Shown one piece after another: positions 31,629 through 41,610 of a stretch of 64,000 nt of DNA. The translations under genes and the position numbers were made by a program. Within the stretch, counting starts at the first letter, position 1; the number at the start of each line of letters is the position of its first letter. The notes beneath the pieces are model-generated. The model had not been told where the DNA came from. It searched no databases and saw only the letters and a list, made by a program, of their open reading frames with translations. Location of the stretch: NCBI RefSeq assembly GCF_002845275.2, contig NZ_CP088149.1:5573436-5637435 (forward strand), read 5' to 3'. Source of the DNA: Pseudomonas sp. S06B 330. Lineage in GTDB: Bacteria > Pseudomonadota > Gammaproteobacteria > Pseudomonadales > Pseudomonadaceae.

Positions 31629-34514
31629 ATGAACCACCCCCACGAAATCCGCCCCAACCTCGAGCAGGGCATTGACCGCAAGGTGCTCAGCCAACTGCGC
31701 CAACGTTACCTGACGCTTAATCAAGGGCGTCTGGAGCGAGCCATGGAAGGGCTATCGAGCCGACAACAGCAAGTCCTGACCTTGTTGGCGCTGTTTTTCC
31801 ACGTCAATCACCCGCTGCTGCCCGGCTATGTCTCCGGCGCTACACCGGCTGGCGTCGCCAATTTCGAGCCTGACGCCCAACTGTTGGCTGAAGCACAACG
31901 TTTGACCCGCTCATTTTCCTACAAGGCTCGCCGCGGCAACCCTCCGCAACCCATCCATGGGCTTTACCTGATGGGTAGCCTGGGCACCCTCGCCCAGGCC
32001 GAACAAAGCGACATGGACGTCTGGGTCTGCCATGCCGCCGATCTCACCGAAAACGAACTGACGGAGCTGCGTAAAAAGTGCCAACTCCTGGAAATCTGGG
32101 CCGCCAGCCAGGGCGCTGAAGCGCATCTGTTCCTGATCGAACCGCAAGGCTTCGTTCAAGGTGAACGCGACAGCCAGCTGAGCTCCGATGACTGTGGCAC
32201 CACGCAGCACTACCTGCTGCTCGACGAGTTCTATCGCACCGCCATCTGGCTGGCGGGACGCACGCCGCTATGGTGGCTGGTGCCGGTCTATGAAGAACAG
32301 CGCTATTGCCAATACATCGAAACCCTACTGTCCAAGCGTTTCGTGCGCGCTGAAGACCACCTCGACCTCGGTCATCTGGCGCATATTCCCCCGGGTGAGT
32401 TTGTCGGTGCCGGGCTCTGGCAGTTGTTCAAGGGCATCGAGTCACCCTACAAGTCGGTGCTCAAGCTGCTGCTGACCGAGGTCTATGCCAGCGAACACCC
32501 GCAGGTGCAGTGTCTAAGCCTGCAGTTCAAAAAAGCGGTGTTTGCCAACCGTCTCGACCTCGACGAGCTCGACCCGTACATGATGGTCTACCGGCGTATC
32601 GAACAGTACTTGCAAGGGCGTGGCGAACATCAGCGACTGGAGTTGGTACGCCGCAGTCTGTACCTGAAAGTGAACAAAAAACTCAGTGGCTTGCCCCGTC
32701 AGCGCAGCGCCAGCTGGCAGCGCGCTCTGTTGCAGCGACTGAGTCAGGAATGGGGCTGGGACGAGCGCCAACTGGCGCTACTCGATAGCCGTAGCCAGTG
32801 GAAAGTGCGCCAGGTAGCGGTTGAACGCAGGGAGCTGGTGGCCGAACTGAACTACAGCTACCGCTTCCTGTGCCAGTTTGCCCGTAACCAGAACGCCACC
32901 AGCCGTATCGACCAGCGCGATCTCAGCGTTCTTGGCCGACGCTTGTATGCCGCGTTCGAACGCCGCGCCGGCAAGGTCGAGTTTATCAACCCAGGCATCG
33001 CTCCAGACCTGGCCGAAGACACATTGACCCTCGTCCAATCACCCAACCGCAAGGAGCCGGGGCAAACCCACTGGGGCCTGTACAACGGTAATCTGGGCGT
33101 TCACGAGTGGGAACATTTCGCCCCAATCAAGCGCTGCCGCGAGCTGCTTGAGTTGTTGACCTGGGCTCACCGCAACGGCGTGATCGACAGCACCACCCGC
33201 CTGGCCTTGCATCCGGGCACCAGCGACTTGAGCGAGTACGAACTGTTTAATCTGCTGAGTAGCCTGCAACAGAGCGTGCCCCTGCCCTTGCCGAGGGTCA
33301 GTGACCAACGCTTGCTACAACCGAGTGTGGCCGATGAGGTGCTGTTGCTGGTTAATGTCGGTATCGATCCGTTGCAGCATCACCGTGACCTCAATGTACT
33401 GATGACCACCGAGCGCACCGACTCGCTCAGCTACGCCGGTGTACGCGAGAACCTAGTACTGACCCTGGATCAGGTCACACTCAACAGCTGGAACGAAGTC
33501 CAGGTACAACGCTATGACAGCGAGCATGCCCTGCTGCGCTGCTTACGTGACTATCTTAGCGGCCTGAGCAATGCCGGGCACCGACCACAATTACGCGTGC
33601 ACTGCTTCTGCCACAACCGCGCTAACGCCATCGCACAACGGGTCGAAGAGGTGTTCGCCACCGCTCAGGCGCTACTCAGCCAGGGCTTGAACCATCGCTA
33701 CGTGCTGCAGGTTCAGCAACACACTCATGTGCTGGAACTGCAGGCCGGGGCAATCAACCTGATCACACTGGACAGCACCGAAGCGCTATTGACCTATTTG
33801 TGCGAGGAGCGCGTCGACTACAGCCCGCTACACCTGGACGGCAATGCCCTGCAGGACTACGACCTCGCGCACCTGCTGCCACTGGGCCAGCCAGCATGCG
33901 TCCAGGTGTTCTACCGGATTCAGGACGCTTGGGCGGATCTCTATGTGCTGGATGAGCACAACGCCTTGTGGCAGCAGCGTATTCCGTTTCACGATGAAAG
34001 CAGCCTGCTGCTACCGCTGCAGCGTTTTTTGGACTCGATCACCTTGCGCAGTGACGCACGCTTGCCACTGGACGACCTCCACTGCCATGGCTCGGCGCAA
34101 GCTCTGTATTATCAACTGATGCCCTCCGGCCCGGGCAAGGTCCGCAGCGTAGAACCACGCCAGGCACCGAGACTGACCTTCGGCATGCCTTGTTACGAAG
34201 TACAGGCCATCTTACAGCCTGGTGTCGGTGACAGAGTCATGGTCACGCTTTACTGCAATCAGCGAGAGTTTTCAGAACTCGAACACGGTGACCAGCTATA
34301 CGCCATGGTCGCTCGTGAGATCATCGCGCAGCGCCGCCAAGCCGAGCGCTATCGTTGCTACATCACCGATCTGGACCTGTCCGAAGTATTGGCCGATGAA
34401 CAGGGTTCAACCACGCTCTACCTGCGTTACAAGCGTGAGCTGGAACAAGCATTAAACGATGGGCTGGAACAGATTCAGGCCGACTTGGACCGGCGACCCG
34501 CCCCCTTGGCTTGA
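31629..34514 (+). CDS. cyaA: Class I adenylate cyclase
   Basis: A 961-residue enzyme that makes cyclic AMP. The N-terminal catalytic nucleotidyltransferase-like domain has MGSLGTLAQAEQSDMDVWVC, where the Gly-Ser and Asp-x-Asp residues bind ATP and metal. The rest (from about 400) is the large regulatory part typical of the gammaproteobacterial class. There is no membrane segment, so it is cytoplasmic. The gene is single, preceded by a REP doublet and followed 77 bases later by a PI-PLC-like gene on the same strand. The window also holds a channel with a cyclic-nucleotide-binding-like domain (52611-54044), but with no direct link. Confidence 0.96.
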   Translation: MNHPHEIRPNLEQGIDRKVLSQLRQRYLTLNQGRLERAMEGLSSRQQQVLTLLALFFHVNHPLLPGYVSGATPAGVANFEPDAQLLAEAQRLTRSFSYKARRGNPPQPIHGLYLMGSLGTLAQAEQSDMDVWVCHAADLTENELTELRKKCQLLEIWAASQGAEAHLFLIEPQGFVQGERDSQLSSDDCGTTQHYLLLDEFYRTAIWLAGRTPLWWLVPVYEEQRYCQYIETLLSKRFVRAEDHLDLGHLAHIPPGEFVGAGLWQLFKGIESPYKSVLKLLLTEVYASEHPQVQCLSLQFKKAVFANRLDLDELDPYMMVYRRIEQYLQGRGEHQRLELVRRSLYLKVNKKLSGLPRQRSASWQRALLQRLSQEWGWDERQLALLDSRSQWKVRQVAVERRELVAELNYSYRFLCQFARNQNATSRIDQRDLSVLGRRLYAAFERRAGKVEFINPGIAPDLAEDTLTLVQSPNRKEPGQTHWGLYNGNLGVHEWEHFAPIKRCRELLELLTWAHRNGVIDSTTRLALHPGTSDLSEYELFNLLSSLQQSVPLPLPRVSDQRLLQPSVADEVLLLVNVGIDPLQHHRDLNVLMTTERTDSLSYAGVRENLVLTLDQVTLNSWNEVQVQRYDSEHALLRCLRDYLSGLSNAGHRPQLRVHCFCHNRANAIAQRVEEVFATAQALLSQGLNHRYVLQVQQHTHVLELQAGAINLITLDSTEALLTYLCEERVDYSPLHLDGNALQDYDLAHLLPLGQPACVQVFYRIQDAWADLYVLDEHNALWQQRIPFHDESSLLLPLQRFLDSITLRSDARLPLDDLHCHGSAQALYYQLMPSGPGKVRSVEPRQAPRLTFGMPCYEVQAILQPGVGDRVMVTLYCNQREFSELEHGDQLYAMVAREIIAQRRQAERYRCYITDLDLSEVLADEQGSTTLYLRYKRELEQALNDGLEQIQADLDRRPAPLA

Positions 34515-34591
34515 CCCACGATACATTTCCCTCTGCTCAGCACACCGTGCACAACGCACGTTAGGCACTCTCATTACGCAAGGAGTGCAAC

Positions 34592-35434
34592 ATGAGCACA
34601 CAAAACTGGATGGGCAACATGCCGGAACTGGGGCGCTTGCGCATTGCGGAACTGGTCCTGCCTGGCAGCCATGATTCGGGCATGGACAAGCAGAACACAA
34701 ACATGGTCGTTCCCCAGGAAATAACCCAGGATGTTCCTTGTATTGAACAGATTCGTGGCGGCATTCGTGCCTTAGACCTGCGCCTGCGAGCCTATTACGA
34801 ATACACCCCGGACTCACCCTATCGCTACCAGTTGTTTCACTTCTCCTCTTCAGGACGGTCGCTGTTCGCAGATGTGATCAACCAGCTCAACCTCTTCTAC
34901 CAGGAGCCTGCCAACAGCAAAGAAATTGTCATCCTCGACTTTCATCAGTTTGACCGTTTCAGCGGCCAGGAACACACCTGGCTACAGCAAGCATTGCAAG
35001 CGCGGTTAGGACCGCGAATGATTCCCTGGTCTCTTAACCAACTCACCCTGGAAGAGCTATGGCGCGATCATCCGGGTAAGACCGTGGTAGTGGCCTACAA
35101 CGGCCCGGGCATAGCGACGTTTTGGCCTGGGGTGCAGCAGAACTGGATAGGAGAGAACACGCCGAGTACGCAGGAACTGAAAGCGTTCATGGACCAAGTA
35201 GCAGCGCGTGGGTGGTCTCGTCACCGGCTGACCTCAATCCAATGCGCGAAGTACAACAAAGTGGTCTTCACCCCGGATGATTTCAGCGACAAGATCGATC
35301 AATGGTTCGAATCCATAGATCTGAGCAGCTACATTCAGCAGTTCCAGATCATTAACACCGACTGGTCGCTGCGCAGCCGCATCGTCGAAAACTGCATTCA
35401 CGCCTCTCGATTACGCGCACTCAACGCCAGGTAA
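34592..35434 (+). CDS. PI-PLC X-domain-like phosphodiesterase
   Basis: A 280-residue protein of the phosphatidylinositol-specific phospholipase C superfamily. The first catalytic histidine is in LPGSHDSGM (His29), followed by the conserved GIRALDLRLR block (Asp-x-Arg) and, in LFHFSSSG, a good candidate for the second histidine. EIVILDFHQF fits the next barrel strand. Unlike secreted bacterial PI-PLCs it has no signal peptide and starts directly at MSTQNWMG, so it is either cytoplasmic or exported another way. AAGGAG precedes the ATG. Substrate unknown. It is 77 bases from cyaA and could be in the same message. Confidence 0.82.
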   Translation: MSTQNWMGNMPELGRLRIAELVLPGSHDSGMDKQNTNMVVPQEITQDVPCIEQIRGGIRALDLRLRAYYEYTPDSPYRYQLFHFSSSGRSLFADVINQLNLFYQEPANSKEIVILDFHQFDRFSGQEHTWLQQALQARLGPRMIPWSLNQLTLEELWRDHPGKTVVVAYNGPGIATFWPGVQQNWIGENTPSTQELKAFMDQVAARGWSRHRLTSIQCAKYNKVVFTPDDFSDKIDQWFESIDLSSYIQQFQIINTDWSLRSRIVENCIHASRLRALNAR

Positions 35435-35450
35435 TCAGTGCCCCTTCGAA

Positions 35451-35476
35451 GCGCCCGCACAGTGGAATGCGGGCGC
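35451..35476. terminator. Hairpin between convergent PLC-like and rnk genes
   Basis: GCGCCCGCA and TGCGGGCGC form a perfect 9-bp stem in the 49 bases between the two stops. No T-run follows in either direction. Confidence 0.5.
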
Positions 35477-35483
35477 CTTCACG

Positions 35484-35903
35484 TCAGAGGTCGAAGTCAC
35501 CGGCCGCTTCTGGCTGATACTCGACTTCCAGCAGCTTGAGCTTGAGGGTCTTGCCGCCCGGAGCCGGCCAGTCGATCTGCTCGCCTGCCGACAGGCCCAA
35601 CAACGCACTGCCGATCGGTGCAAGAATCGAGATCTTACCTTCGTCAGCGTTGGCATCCTTCGGGTACACCAGGGTCAGGTGGTAGTCCTTGCCGCCGGCT
35701 TCCTCGCGGCAATGAACCCGGGAGTTCATGGTCACGACACCGGCCGGAACTTCCTCGTGACCGACCTGCTCGGCGCGGTCCAGCTCTGCCTGCAAGGCGA
35801 GCACACCCGGCGAATCTTGCGTCTTCTCATCGAGGCTGTCGATCAGACGCTCGAGACGCTGTACGTCCAATCGGGTGACGATAATGGAAGGCTGGGTGCT
35901 CAT
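35484..35903 (-). CDS. rnk: Nucleoside diphosphate kinase regulator Rnk
   Basis: A 139-residue GreA/GreB-like protein that binds RNA polymerase and in E. coli and P. aeruginosa affects Ndk levels and alginate. The short N-terminal helix pair (10-50) is followed by the FKBP-like C-terminal domain of the Gre family (VTMNSRVHCREE, KISILAPIGSALLGLSAGE, IDWPAPGG). The ATG at 35903 is chosen by family length. It has its own promoter space because a terminator sits upstream at 35942-35965. Confidence 0.93.
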   Translation of the reverse strand: MSTQPSIIVTRLDVQRLERLIDSLDEKTQDSPGVLALQAELDRAEQVGHEEVPAGVVTMNSRVHCREEAGGKDYHLTLVYPKDANADEGKISILAPIGSALLGLSAGEQIDWPAPGGKTLKLKLLEVEYQPEAAGDFDL

Positions 35904-35941
35904 GATCCAGTCAGACTCCTTTTTTTGAGCGATATAAAGCA

Positions 35942-35965
35942 AAACCCCGCCCAAGGGCGGGGTTT
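35942..35965 (-). terminator. Intrinsic terminator after the cyaY-DUF1289 unit
   Basis: AAACCCCGCCC and GGGCGGGGTTT form an 11-bp stem followed by TTTTGCTTT on the minus strand. Confidence 0.8.
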
Positions 35966-36036
35966 GCAGGAATTCGGCACTGCCGAAGCAAGATCGACAC
36001 TACCACAGCCAAGTAAATACACAATACCTGAAGGGT

Positions 36037-36258
36037 TTACGCCGATCCGGCCAGTTGTCGACGCACCAGTGCTTCCTGGCAGATCTGCCGACGTTGGTCA
36101 TCATCGGCTGAGCGCCACTGACGGATGTCTTCGACATGGCGGAAACAGCCGATACAAACCTTGTGCTCATCCAGCCGACAGGTGCTGATGCATGGCGACG
36201 GCACCGCCGGACTGACATTGCTGTAGAGCGGCTTGGCCGACTTTGGCGCATTGCTCAT
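36037..36258 (-). CDS. DUF1289 family Cys-rich small protein
   Basis: A 73-residue protein with the four-cysteine DUF1289 pattern in SPCISTCRLDEHKVCIGC (C-x3-C...C-x2-C), which suggests metal binding, then a helical tail with the typical WRSADDDQRRQI. Function unknown. It starts one base after the cyaY stop, so the two are co-translated. A link to iron-sulfur metabolism is only suggested by that pairing. Confidence 0.88.
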   Translation of the reverse strand: MSNAPKSAKPLYSNVSPAVPSPCISTCRLDEHKVCIGCFRHVEDIRQWRSADDDQRRQICQEALVRRQLAGSA

Positions 36259-36259
36259 T

Positions 36260-36592
36260 TCAGATCTCTTCGAAATCGAGCTTCTCGCCCACGCGCTCCC
36301 AGACGATACGCTCAAGCATCTCACCCAGCAGCTCTTCGGTTTTTTCACAAGTCCACTTGCCGTTCTGCTCATCGTAATCGAAGTGGAAACCACCGGACTT
36401 GTCAGCCAGCCACAACTGGCGCAACGGCTCCTGACGACTGAAGATCAGTTGGCTGCCGTTGTCGAATTTGATGGTCAGGACGCCAGCCGAGTTCTCCATG
36501 TCCAGATCCAGGTCCGTGTCATCGAACAGGTCTTCCAGTGCCTGTTGGGTCGCGTCGACCAGGTCGTGAAAACGCGCTTCGGTCAAACTCAT
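36260..36592 (-). CDS. cyaY: CyaY, bacterial frataxin
   Basis: A 110-residue frataxin homologue that binds iron through an acidic first helix and modulates Fe-S cluster assembly. The acidic ridge is visible in DLFDDTDLDLDME, and the beta sheet has GVLTIKFDNGSQLIFS, QLWLADKSGGFHF. The ATG at 36592 is conserved in the family. It is divergent from lptM-lysA, as in other gammaproteobacteria. Confidence 0.95.
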   Translation of the reverse strand: MSLTEARFHDLVDATQQALEDLFDDTDLDLDMENSAGVLTIKFDNGSQLIFSRQEPLRQLWLADKSGGFHFDYDEQNGKWTCEKTEELLGEMLERIVWERVGEKLDFEEI

Positions 36593-36786
36593 TGCAAGAA
36601 CCTCAAAAATGTCTGCACACACGCAAGCCGGGCAAGATACGAGCGCCGCGCGCCGAATGCAAAGGATAACGCCCCGCGCCAACCCCGGCAGCTACCCCCC
36701 GCCCGACGGCGGGCCGCCTGCATAGGCAAGGCGGCAGGCGCTCGGTATACTCGGGCGCAATACTGCTTATTTCAAAGGATTACGCC

Positions 36787-36924
36787 ATGAAGCGCCTGAT
36801 CTCCTCCCTCGCGGCGCTCGTCGCGATTGCCTGCCTTGTTTCCGCCTGCGGCCAAAAGGGCCCGCTGTACCTGCCAGACGAGAGCAAAGACGGTCAAAAG
36901 TCGCAATCGCACAAGCACCAGTAA
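36787..36924 (+). CDS. lptM: LptM (YifL-type) small lipoprotein
   Basis: A 45-residue lipoprotein. A short signal ([16 protein letters not shown]) ends in the lipobox VSAC, and the acylated cysteine is followed by [11 protein letters not shown], the hallmark of LptM, which helps the LptD-LptE outer-membrane translocon mature. It is the first gene of the lysA operon, nine bases upstream of lysA, as in E. coli and P. aeruginosa. The tail is Lys/Ser/His/Gln-rich. Confidence 0.92.
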   Translation: MKRLISSLAALVAIACLVSACGQKGPLYLPDESKDGQKSQSHKHQ

Positions 36925-36933
36925 GGGTAACCC

Positions 36934-38181
36934 ATGGACGCTTTCAATTACCGCGACGGTGAACTGTTCGCGGAAGGCGTGGCCCTGTCGGCCATCGCCG
37001 AAAAATTCGGCACGCCCACCTACGTGTACTCACGCGCCCACATTGAGGCCCAGTACCGTAGCTACGCTGATGCCCTGCAGGGTGTTTCCCACCTGGTCTG
37101 CTTTGCTGTCAAAGCCAACTCCAACCTCGGTGTGCTGAATGTGTTGGCTCGCCTGGGCGCGGGTTTCGACATCGTTTCCGGTGGTGAGCTGGAACGTGTC
37201 CTGGCCGCTGGCGGCCGTGCCGATCGCGTGGTGTTCTCCGGTGTCGGCAAGACCCGCGAAGACATGCGTCGTGCCCTGGAAGTCGGTGTGCACTGCTTCA
37301 ACGTCGAGTCCACCGATGAGCTCGAACGCCTGCAAGTGGTTGCCGCCGAGATGGGCCTGCGTGCGCCGATTTCGCTACGGGTCAACCCGGATGTCGACGC
37401 CGGCACCCACCCGTACATTTCCACCGGCCTGAAAGAGAACAAATTCGGCATCGCCATCGCCGATGCTGAAGAGGTCTACATCCGCGCCGCCCAGCTGCCG
37501 AATCTGGAAGTGGTCGGGGTCGACTGCCATATCGGTTCGCAGCTGACCACTCTGGAGCCGTTCCTCGACGCCCTCGACCGCCTGCTGGCGCTGATCGACC
37601 GCCTCGGCGACTGTGGCATCCACCTGCGTCACCTGGACCTGGGTGGCGGTGTTGGCGTGCGTTACCGTGACGAAGAGCCGCCGCTGGCTGGCGATTACAT
37701 CAAGGCCATCCGCGAGCGCCTTGGCGACCGCGACCTGGCCTTGGTGTTCGAACCGGGCCGCTACATCGTGGCCAACGCTGGCGTCCTGCTGAGCCGCGTT
37801 GAATACCTCAAGCACACCGAACATAAAGACTTCGCCATCGTTGACGCGGCGATGAACGACCTGATTCGCCCCGCCCTGTACCAGGCCTGGATGAACGTCA
37901 CCGCGGTGCAGCCGCGCGCTGGCGAAGGCCGCACTTACGACGTGGTCGGCCCGATCTGTGAAACCGGCGACTTCCTGGCCAAAGAGCGCACGCTCAACCT
38001 GGCCGAAGGCGATCTGCTGGCGGTGCACTCGGCGGGCGCCTATGGTTTTGTCATGAGCTCGAACTACAACACCCGTGGCCGTTGCGCTGAAATCCTGGTC
38101 GATGGTGACCAGGCCTTCGAAGTACGTCGCCGCGAAACCGTAGCCGAGTTGTTCGCTGGCGAAAGCCTGCTGCCGGAGTAA
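36934..38181 (+). CDS. lysA: Diaminopimelate decarboxylase
   Basis: A 415-residue PLP enzyme of fold type III that converts meso-diaminopimelate to lysine. The PLP lysine is in FAVKANSN (near residue 60); other marks are [31 protein letters not shown] and VFEPGRYIV, and CETGD near the C-terminus supplies the cysteine of the partner site. It is followed four bases after its stop by dapF, the enzyme that makes its substrate. Confidence 0.98.
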   Translation: MDAFNYRDGELFAEGVALSAIAEKFGTPTYVYSRAHIEAQYRSYADALQGVSHLVCFAVKANSNLGVLNVLARLGAGFDIVSGGELERVLAAGGRADRVVFSGVGKTREDMRRALEVGVHCFNVESTDELERLQVVAAEMGLRAPISLRVNPDVDAGTHPYISTGLKENKFGIAIADAEEVYIRAAQLPNLEVVGVDCHIGSQLTTLEPFLDALDRLLALIDRLGDCGIHLRHLDLGGGVGVRYRDEEPPLAGDYIKAIRERLGDRDLALVFEPGRYIVANAGVLLSRVEYLKHTEHKDFAIVDAAMNDLIRPALYQAWMNVTAVQPRAGEGRTYDVVGPICETGDFLAKERTLNLAEGDLLAVHSAGAYGFVMSSNYNTRGRCAEILVDGDQAFEVRRRETVAELFAGESLLPE

Positions 38182-38185
38182 CCCC

Positions 38186-39016
38186 ATGCTGCTGCGTTTT
38201 ACCAAAATGCATGGGCTGGGCAATGACTTCATGGTCCTTGACCTGGTCAGCCAGCATGCGCATATCCTGCCCAAGCACGCCAAGCAATGGGGTGACCGTC
38301 ATACCGGTATCGGCTTCGACCAGTTGCTGATCGTCGAAGCACCGAGCAACCCGGAGGTGGATTTCCGCTATCGGATTTTCAACGCCGACGGTTCCGAGGT
38401 TGAGCAGTGTGGCAACGGTGCGCGTTGCTTTGCCCGCTTCGTGCTGGACAAACGCCTGACCGCGAAAAAGCGTATCCGCGTCGAAACCAAGGGCGGCATC
38501 ATTGAGCTGGACGTACGCAACGACGGGCAGATCTGCGTTGACATGGGGCCGCCACGGCTGGTCCCGGCCGAGATTCCCTTCGATGCACCGGCGCAGGCCC
38601 TGAGTTACCCGCTGGAAGTGGACGGGCAGCAGGTCGAGCTGGCCGCCGTGTCGATGGGCAATCCCCATGCGGTGCTGCGCGTCAACGACATCAATAACGC
38701 TCCGGTTCACCAACTGGGCCCACAGATCGAGCATCACCCGCGCTTCCCGCAGCGGGTCAATGTCGGCTTCATCCAGGTCATCGATCGCCACCGTGCTCAA
38801 CTGCGTGTCTGGGAGCGTGGTGCTGGGGAAACCCAGGCATGTGGTACCGGCGCTTGCGCTGCGGCCGTAGCCGCGATCAGCCAGGGCTGGATGGACTCGC
38901 CACTGCTGATCGACCTTCCCGGTGGGCGCCTGTCCATCGAGTGGGGCGGTCCGGGCAAACCGGTGCTGATGACTGGCCCAGCCGTACGCGTGTTTGAAGG
39001 ACAGGTTCGACTATGA
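38186..39016 (+). CDS. dapF: Diaminopimelate epimerase
   Basis: A 276-residue PLP-independent epimerase that converts LL- to meso-diaminopimelate. The two catalytic cysteines are in [10 protein letters not shown] (the first one) and [23 protein letters not shown] is the standard N-terminus. It lies within a tight operon, 4 bases after lysA and 13 before the DUF484 gene. Confidence 0.98.
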   Translation: MLLRFTKMHGLGNDFMVLDLVSQHAHILPKHAKQWGDRHTGIGFDQLLIVEAPSNPEVDFRYRIFNADGSEVEQCGNGARCFARFVLDKRLTAKKRIRVETKGGIIELDVRNDGQICVDMGPPRLVPAEIPFDAPAQALSYPLEVDGQQVELAAVSMGNPHAVLRVNDINNAPVHQLGPQIEHHPRFPQRVNVGFIQVIDRHRAQLRVWERGAGETQACGTGACAAAVAAISQGWMDSPLLIDLPGGRLSIEWGGPGKPVLMTGPAVRVFEGQVRL

Positions 39017-39029
39017 GTGAGTATCGACC

Positions 39030-39767
39030 ATGAGCGATCAGCCCCAGGCACCCGCCGAACAGCCCACCGACCTTAGCGCCGAGGGTTCAACGCCCGCCTT
39101 CGGGGCTGAGGCCGTGGTTGCCTACCTGCGCGACAACCCGACGTTCTTCGCCGAGCACGATGAATTGCTCAGTGAACTGCACATCCCTCACCAGCGCGGC
39201 GACACTGTTTCGCTGGTAGAGCGCCAGCTCACGTTGCTGCGCGGCCGCAACATCGAGATGCGTCACCGCCTCTCGCAGTTGATGGACGTAGCACGCGACA
39301 ACGACCGCTTGTTCGACAAGACCCGCCGACTGATCCTCGACCTGCTCGATGCCGACAGCCTGGAAGCGGTGGTCATGGCGGTTGAAGACAGCCTGCGCCA
39401 AGAATTCAAGGTGCCCTTTGTCAGCCTGATCCTGTTCGGTGAAACCGCCGCGCCGGTCGGCCGTTGGGTCAACAGCGCCGACGCACAGCAAGCCATCGGT
39501 GGCCTGCTGTGCAGCGGCAAGACCGTCAGCGGCAACCTGCGCGATCATGAACTGGACTTTTTGTTCGGTGAAGAGCAACGCAAGGAAGTCGGCTCAACGG
39601 CCGTTGCCACACTTAACCACCAAGGCCTGCACGGCGTCCTGGCCATCGCCAGCCGTGACCCGCAGCACTACAAGAGCAGCGTCGGCACCCTGTTTCTCAG
39701 TTACATCGCCGAAGTGCTTGGCCGCGTGGTGCCGCGCTTTACCCAGACCTTGCGCCCGGTGCGCTGA
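39030..39767 (+). CDS. DUF484 family (GAF-like) protein
   Basis: A 245-residue cytoplasmic protein. After a Pro/Ala/Glu-rich start it has the family block [19 protein letters not shown], a coiled-coil helix ([16 protein letters not shown]), and a GAF-like domain ending [16 protein letters not shown]. Its position between dapF and xerC is conserved in gammaproteobacteria, but the function is unknown. The TGA stop shares one base with the xerC ATG. Confidence 0.92.
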   Translation: MSDQPQAPAEQPTDLSAEGSTPAFGAEAVVAYLRDNPTFFAEHDELLSELHIPHQRGDTVSLVERQLTLLRGRNIEMRHRLSQLMDVARDNDRLFDKTRRLILDLLDADSLEAVVMAVEDSLRQEFKVPFVSLILFGETAAPVGRWVNSADAQQAIGGLLCSGKTVSGNLRDHELDFLFGEEQRKEVGSTAVATLNHQGLHGVLAIASRDPQHYKSSVGTLFLSYIAEVLGRVVPRFTQTLRPVR

Positions 39768-40663
39768 TGGAACGCCAGCTGCAGGCTTTCAGCGCGCACC
39801 TGCGCAACGAACGCCAGGTGTCCGAGCATACCCAGCTGGCCTACCGTCGCGACCTCGACAATGTCCTGGCCTTCTGCGCCAAGAGCGGGATCGATAGCTG
39901 GAATGCCTTGCAGATCCAGCACCTGCGTCAGTTCATTGCCCGCCAGCATCATCAGGGGCAATCATCACGCAGCCTGGCGCGCCTGCTCTCGGCGGTGCGT
40001 GGTTTCTACCGCTACCTCAACCGTGAAGGCGTGTGCAGCCACGATCCAGCCAACGGCCTGGCAGCACCCAAGGGCGAACGACGCCTGCCCAAGACTCTCG
40101 ACACCGACCGTGCCCTGCAACTGCTCGAAGGCGCGGTGGAAGACGAGTTTCTCGCCCGTCGCGACCAGGCCATGCTTGAGCTGTTTTACTCCTCAGGCCT
40201 GCGTCTGTCGGAGCTGACCAGCCTGAACATCGACCAATTGGACCTGCCCGCCGGCCTGGTCCAGGTCCACGGCAAAGGCAGCAAGACCCGCGTGTTGCCG
40301 GTCGGCCGCAAAGCCCGCGAAGCCCTTGAGCAATGGCTAGCCCTGCGCGGCAGCAGCGCCCCGCAAGATGGCGCGGTGTTCGTCAGCCAGCAAGGACGGC
40401 GCCTGGGGCCACGCGCCATACAACTGCGCGTGCAAGCCGCTGGCGCACGGGAGTTGGGCCAGAACTTGCACCCGCACATGTTACGTCACTCCTTTGCCAG
40501 TCACCTGCTGGAGTCGTCCCAGGACCTGCGCGCCGTACAGGAGATGCTCGGCCATGCCGACATCGCCACCACTCAGATCTACACTCACCTTGATTTCCAG
40601 CACCTGGCCGCTGTCTATGACAGCGCCCATCCCCGGGCCAAACGCAGTAAGGGCAGCGATTGA
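39767..40663 (+). CDS. xerC: Site-specific tyrosine recombinase XerC
   Basis: A 298-residue recombinase that with XerD resolves chromosome dimers at dif. The SAM-like N-domain (1-90) begins [19 protein letters not shown]. The catalytic residues are Arg in SSGLRLSEL, Lys in [20 protein letters not shown] (His-x-x-Arg), [13 protein letters not shown] (second His and the nucleophile Tyr). It overlaps DUF484 by one base upstream and the HAD gene by one base downstream. Confidence 0.97.
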   Translation: MERQLQAFSAHLRNERQVSEHTQLAYRRDLDNVLAFCAKSGIDSWNALQIQHLRQFIARQHHQGQSSRSLARLLSAVRGFYRYLNREGVCSHDPANGLAAPKGERRLPKTLDTDRALQLLEGAVEDEFLARRDQAMLELFYSSGLRLSELTSLNIDQLDLPAGLVQVHGKGSKTRVLPVGRKAREALEQWLALRGSSAPQDGAVFVSQQGRRLGPRAIQLRVQAAGARELGQNLHPHMLRHSFASHLLESSQDLRAVQEMLGHADIATTQIYTHLDFQHLAAVYDSAHPRAKRSKGSD

Positions 40664-41358
40664 TGAGCATCGAACTGATCACCTTTGATCTTGACGACAC
40701 CCTGTGGGATACCGCCCCGGTAATCGTCAGCGCCGAAGCCATCCTACGTGACTGGCTAGCCGCCAACGCGCCCGACCTTGGCGCTGTACCCGTGGAGCAT
40801 CTGTACGCTATCCGCGAGCGCCTGGTACAGGCCGAGCCAGGGCTCAAGCACCGCATCAGCGCCTTGCGCCGCCGCGTGTTGTTCCATGCCCTGGAAGATG
40901 TTGGCTACAGCGAGAACAAAGCCCGCGAGCTGGCCAACGAAGGCTTCGAGGTGTTTCTCCACGCCCGGCATCAGATCGATATCTTCCCCGAGGTTCAACC
41001 GGTACTGGAAATTCTCCGGCGCCATTACACCCTTGGCGTTGTCACCAACGGCAATGCCGATGTGCGTCGCCTGGGGTTAGCCGACTACTTCAAGTTTGCC
41101 CTCTGCGCCGAAGACATCGGCATCGGCAAACCTGACCCACAACCTTTCCTCGAAGCCTTGCGTCAGGGCCAGGTTGAAGCTCACGCCGCTGTGCATATCG
41201 GCGATCACCCTGGTGATGATATTGCCGGCGCCCAACGGGCGGGCCTGCGGGCGATCTGGTTCAATCCACAGGGCAAGGCCTGGGAGGCCGAGAACCGTCC
41301 TGATGCCGAGATCCAGCGCCTCTCGCAACTGCCCGAGCTGCTCAATAGCTGGCGATAG
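40663..41358 (+). CDS. HAD-superfamily hydrolase (YigB-like)
   Basis: A 231-residue phosphatase of the haloacid dehalogenase superfamily. Motif I is FDLDDTLWD (nucleophile Asp), motif II is VVTNGNA, and motifs III-IV are KPDPQPF and HIGDHPGDDIAGAQRAG. Orthologues after xerC in enterics (YigB) hydrolyse FMN among other substrates. The ATG at 40663 overlaps the xerC TGA. It closes the lptM-lysA-dapF-DUF484-xerC unit. Confidence 0.93.
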   Translation: MSIELITFDLDDTLWDTAPVIVSAEAILRDWLAANAPDLGAVPVEHLYAIRERLVQAEPGLKHRISALRRRVLFHALEDVGYSENKARELANEGFEVFLHARHQIDIFPEVQPVLEILRRHYTLGVVTNGNADVRRLGLADYFKFALCAEDIGIGKPDPQPFLEALRQGQVEAHAAVHIGDHPGDDIAGAQRAGLRAIWFNPQGKAWEAENRPDAEIQRLSQLPELLNSWR

Positions 41359-41610
41359 GCGCGCGGATTACTCTGACGGTCGATGGAATATAAGTTTGAG
41401 TTTCTCGACGTACTTTGAACCGGTACTGCTTTTATTTGAGCCTGCTGCGACCGCTTTCGGTGTCGCCTCTTTCGACAGCCATGAATTCGCCTCAGGCTTG
41501 TGCCAGGGCGCACGTCTGTGGCGTTGGCGAGCATCCATTGCGGTGCCTGCTATAGTCAGCCGGAGCGGCTCATGGCTATAGCTGAAAAGCAATCTACTCA
41601 GGAGTTGATT

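Noticed and set aside
41368..41610. Coding frames between the HAD gene and the exported-protein gene
   Set aside because: Both strands have short frames without start-site signals; treated as intergenic promoter space.
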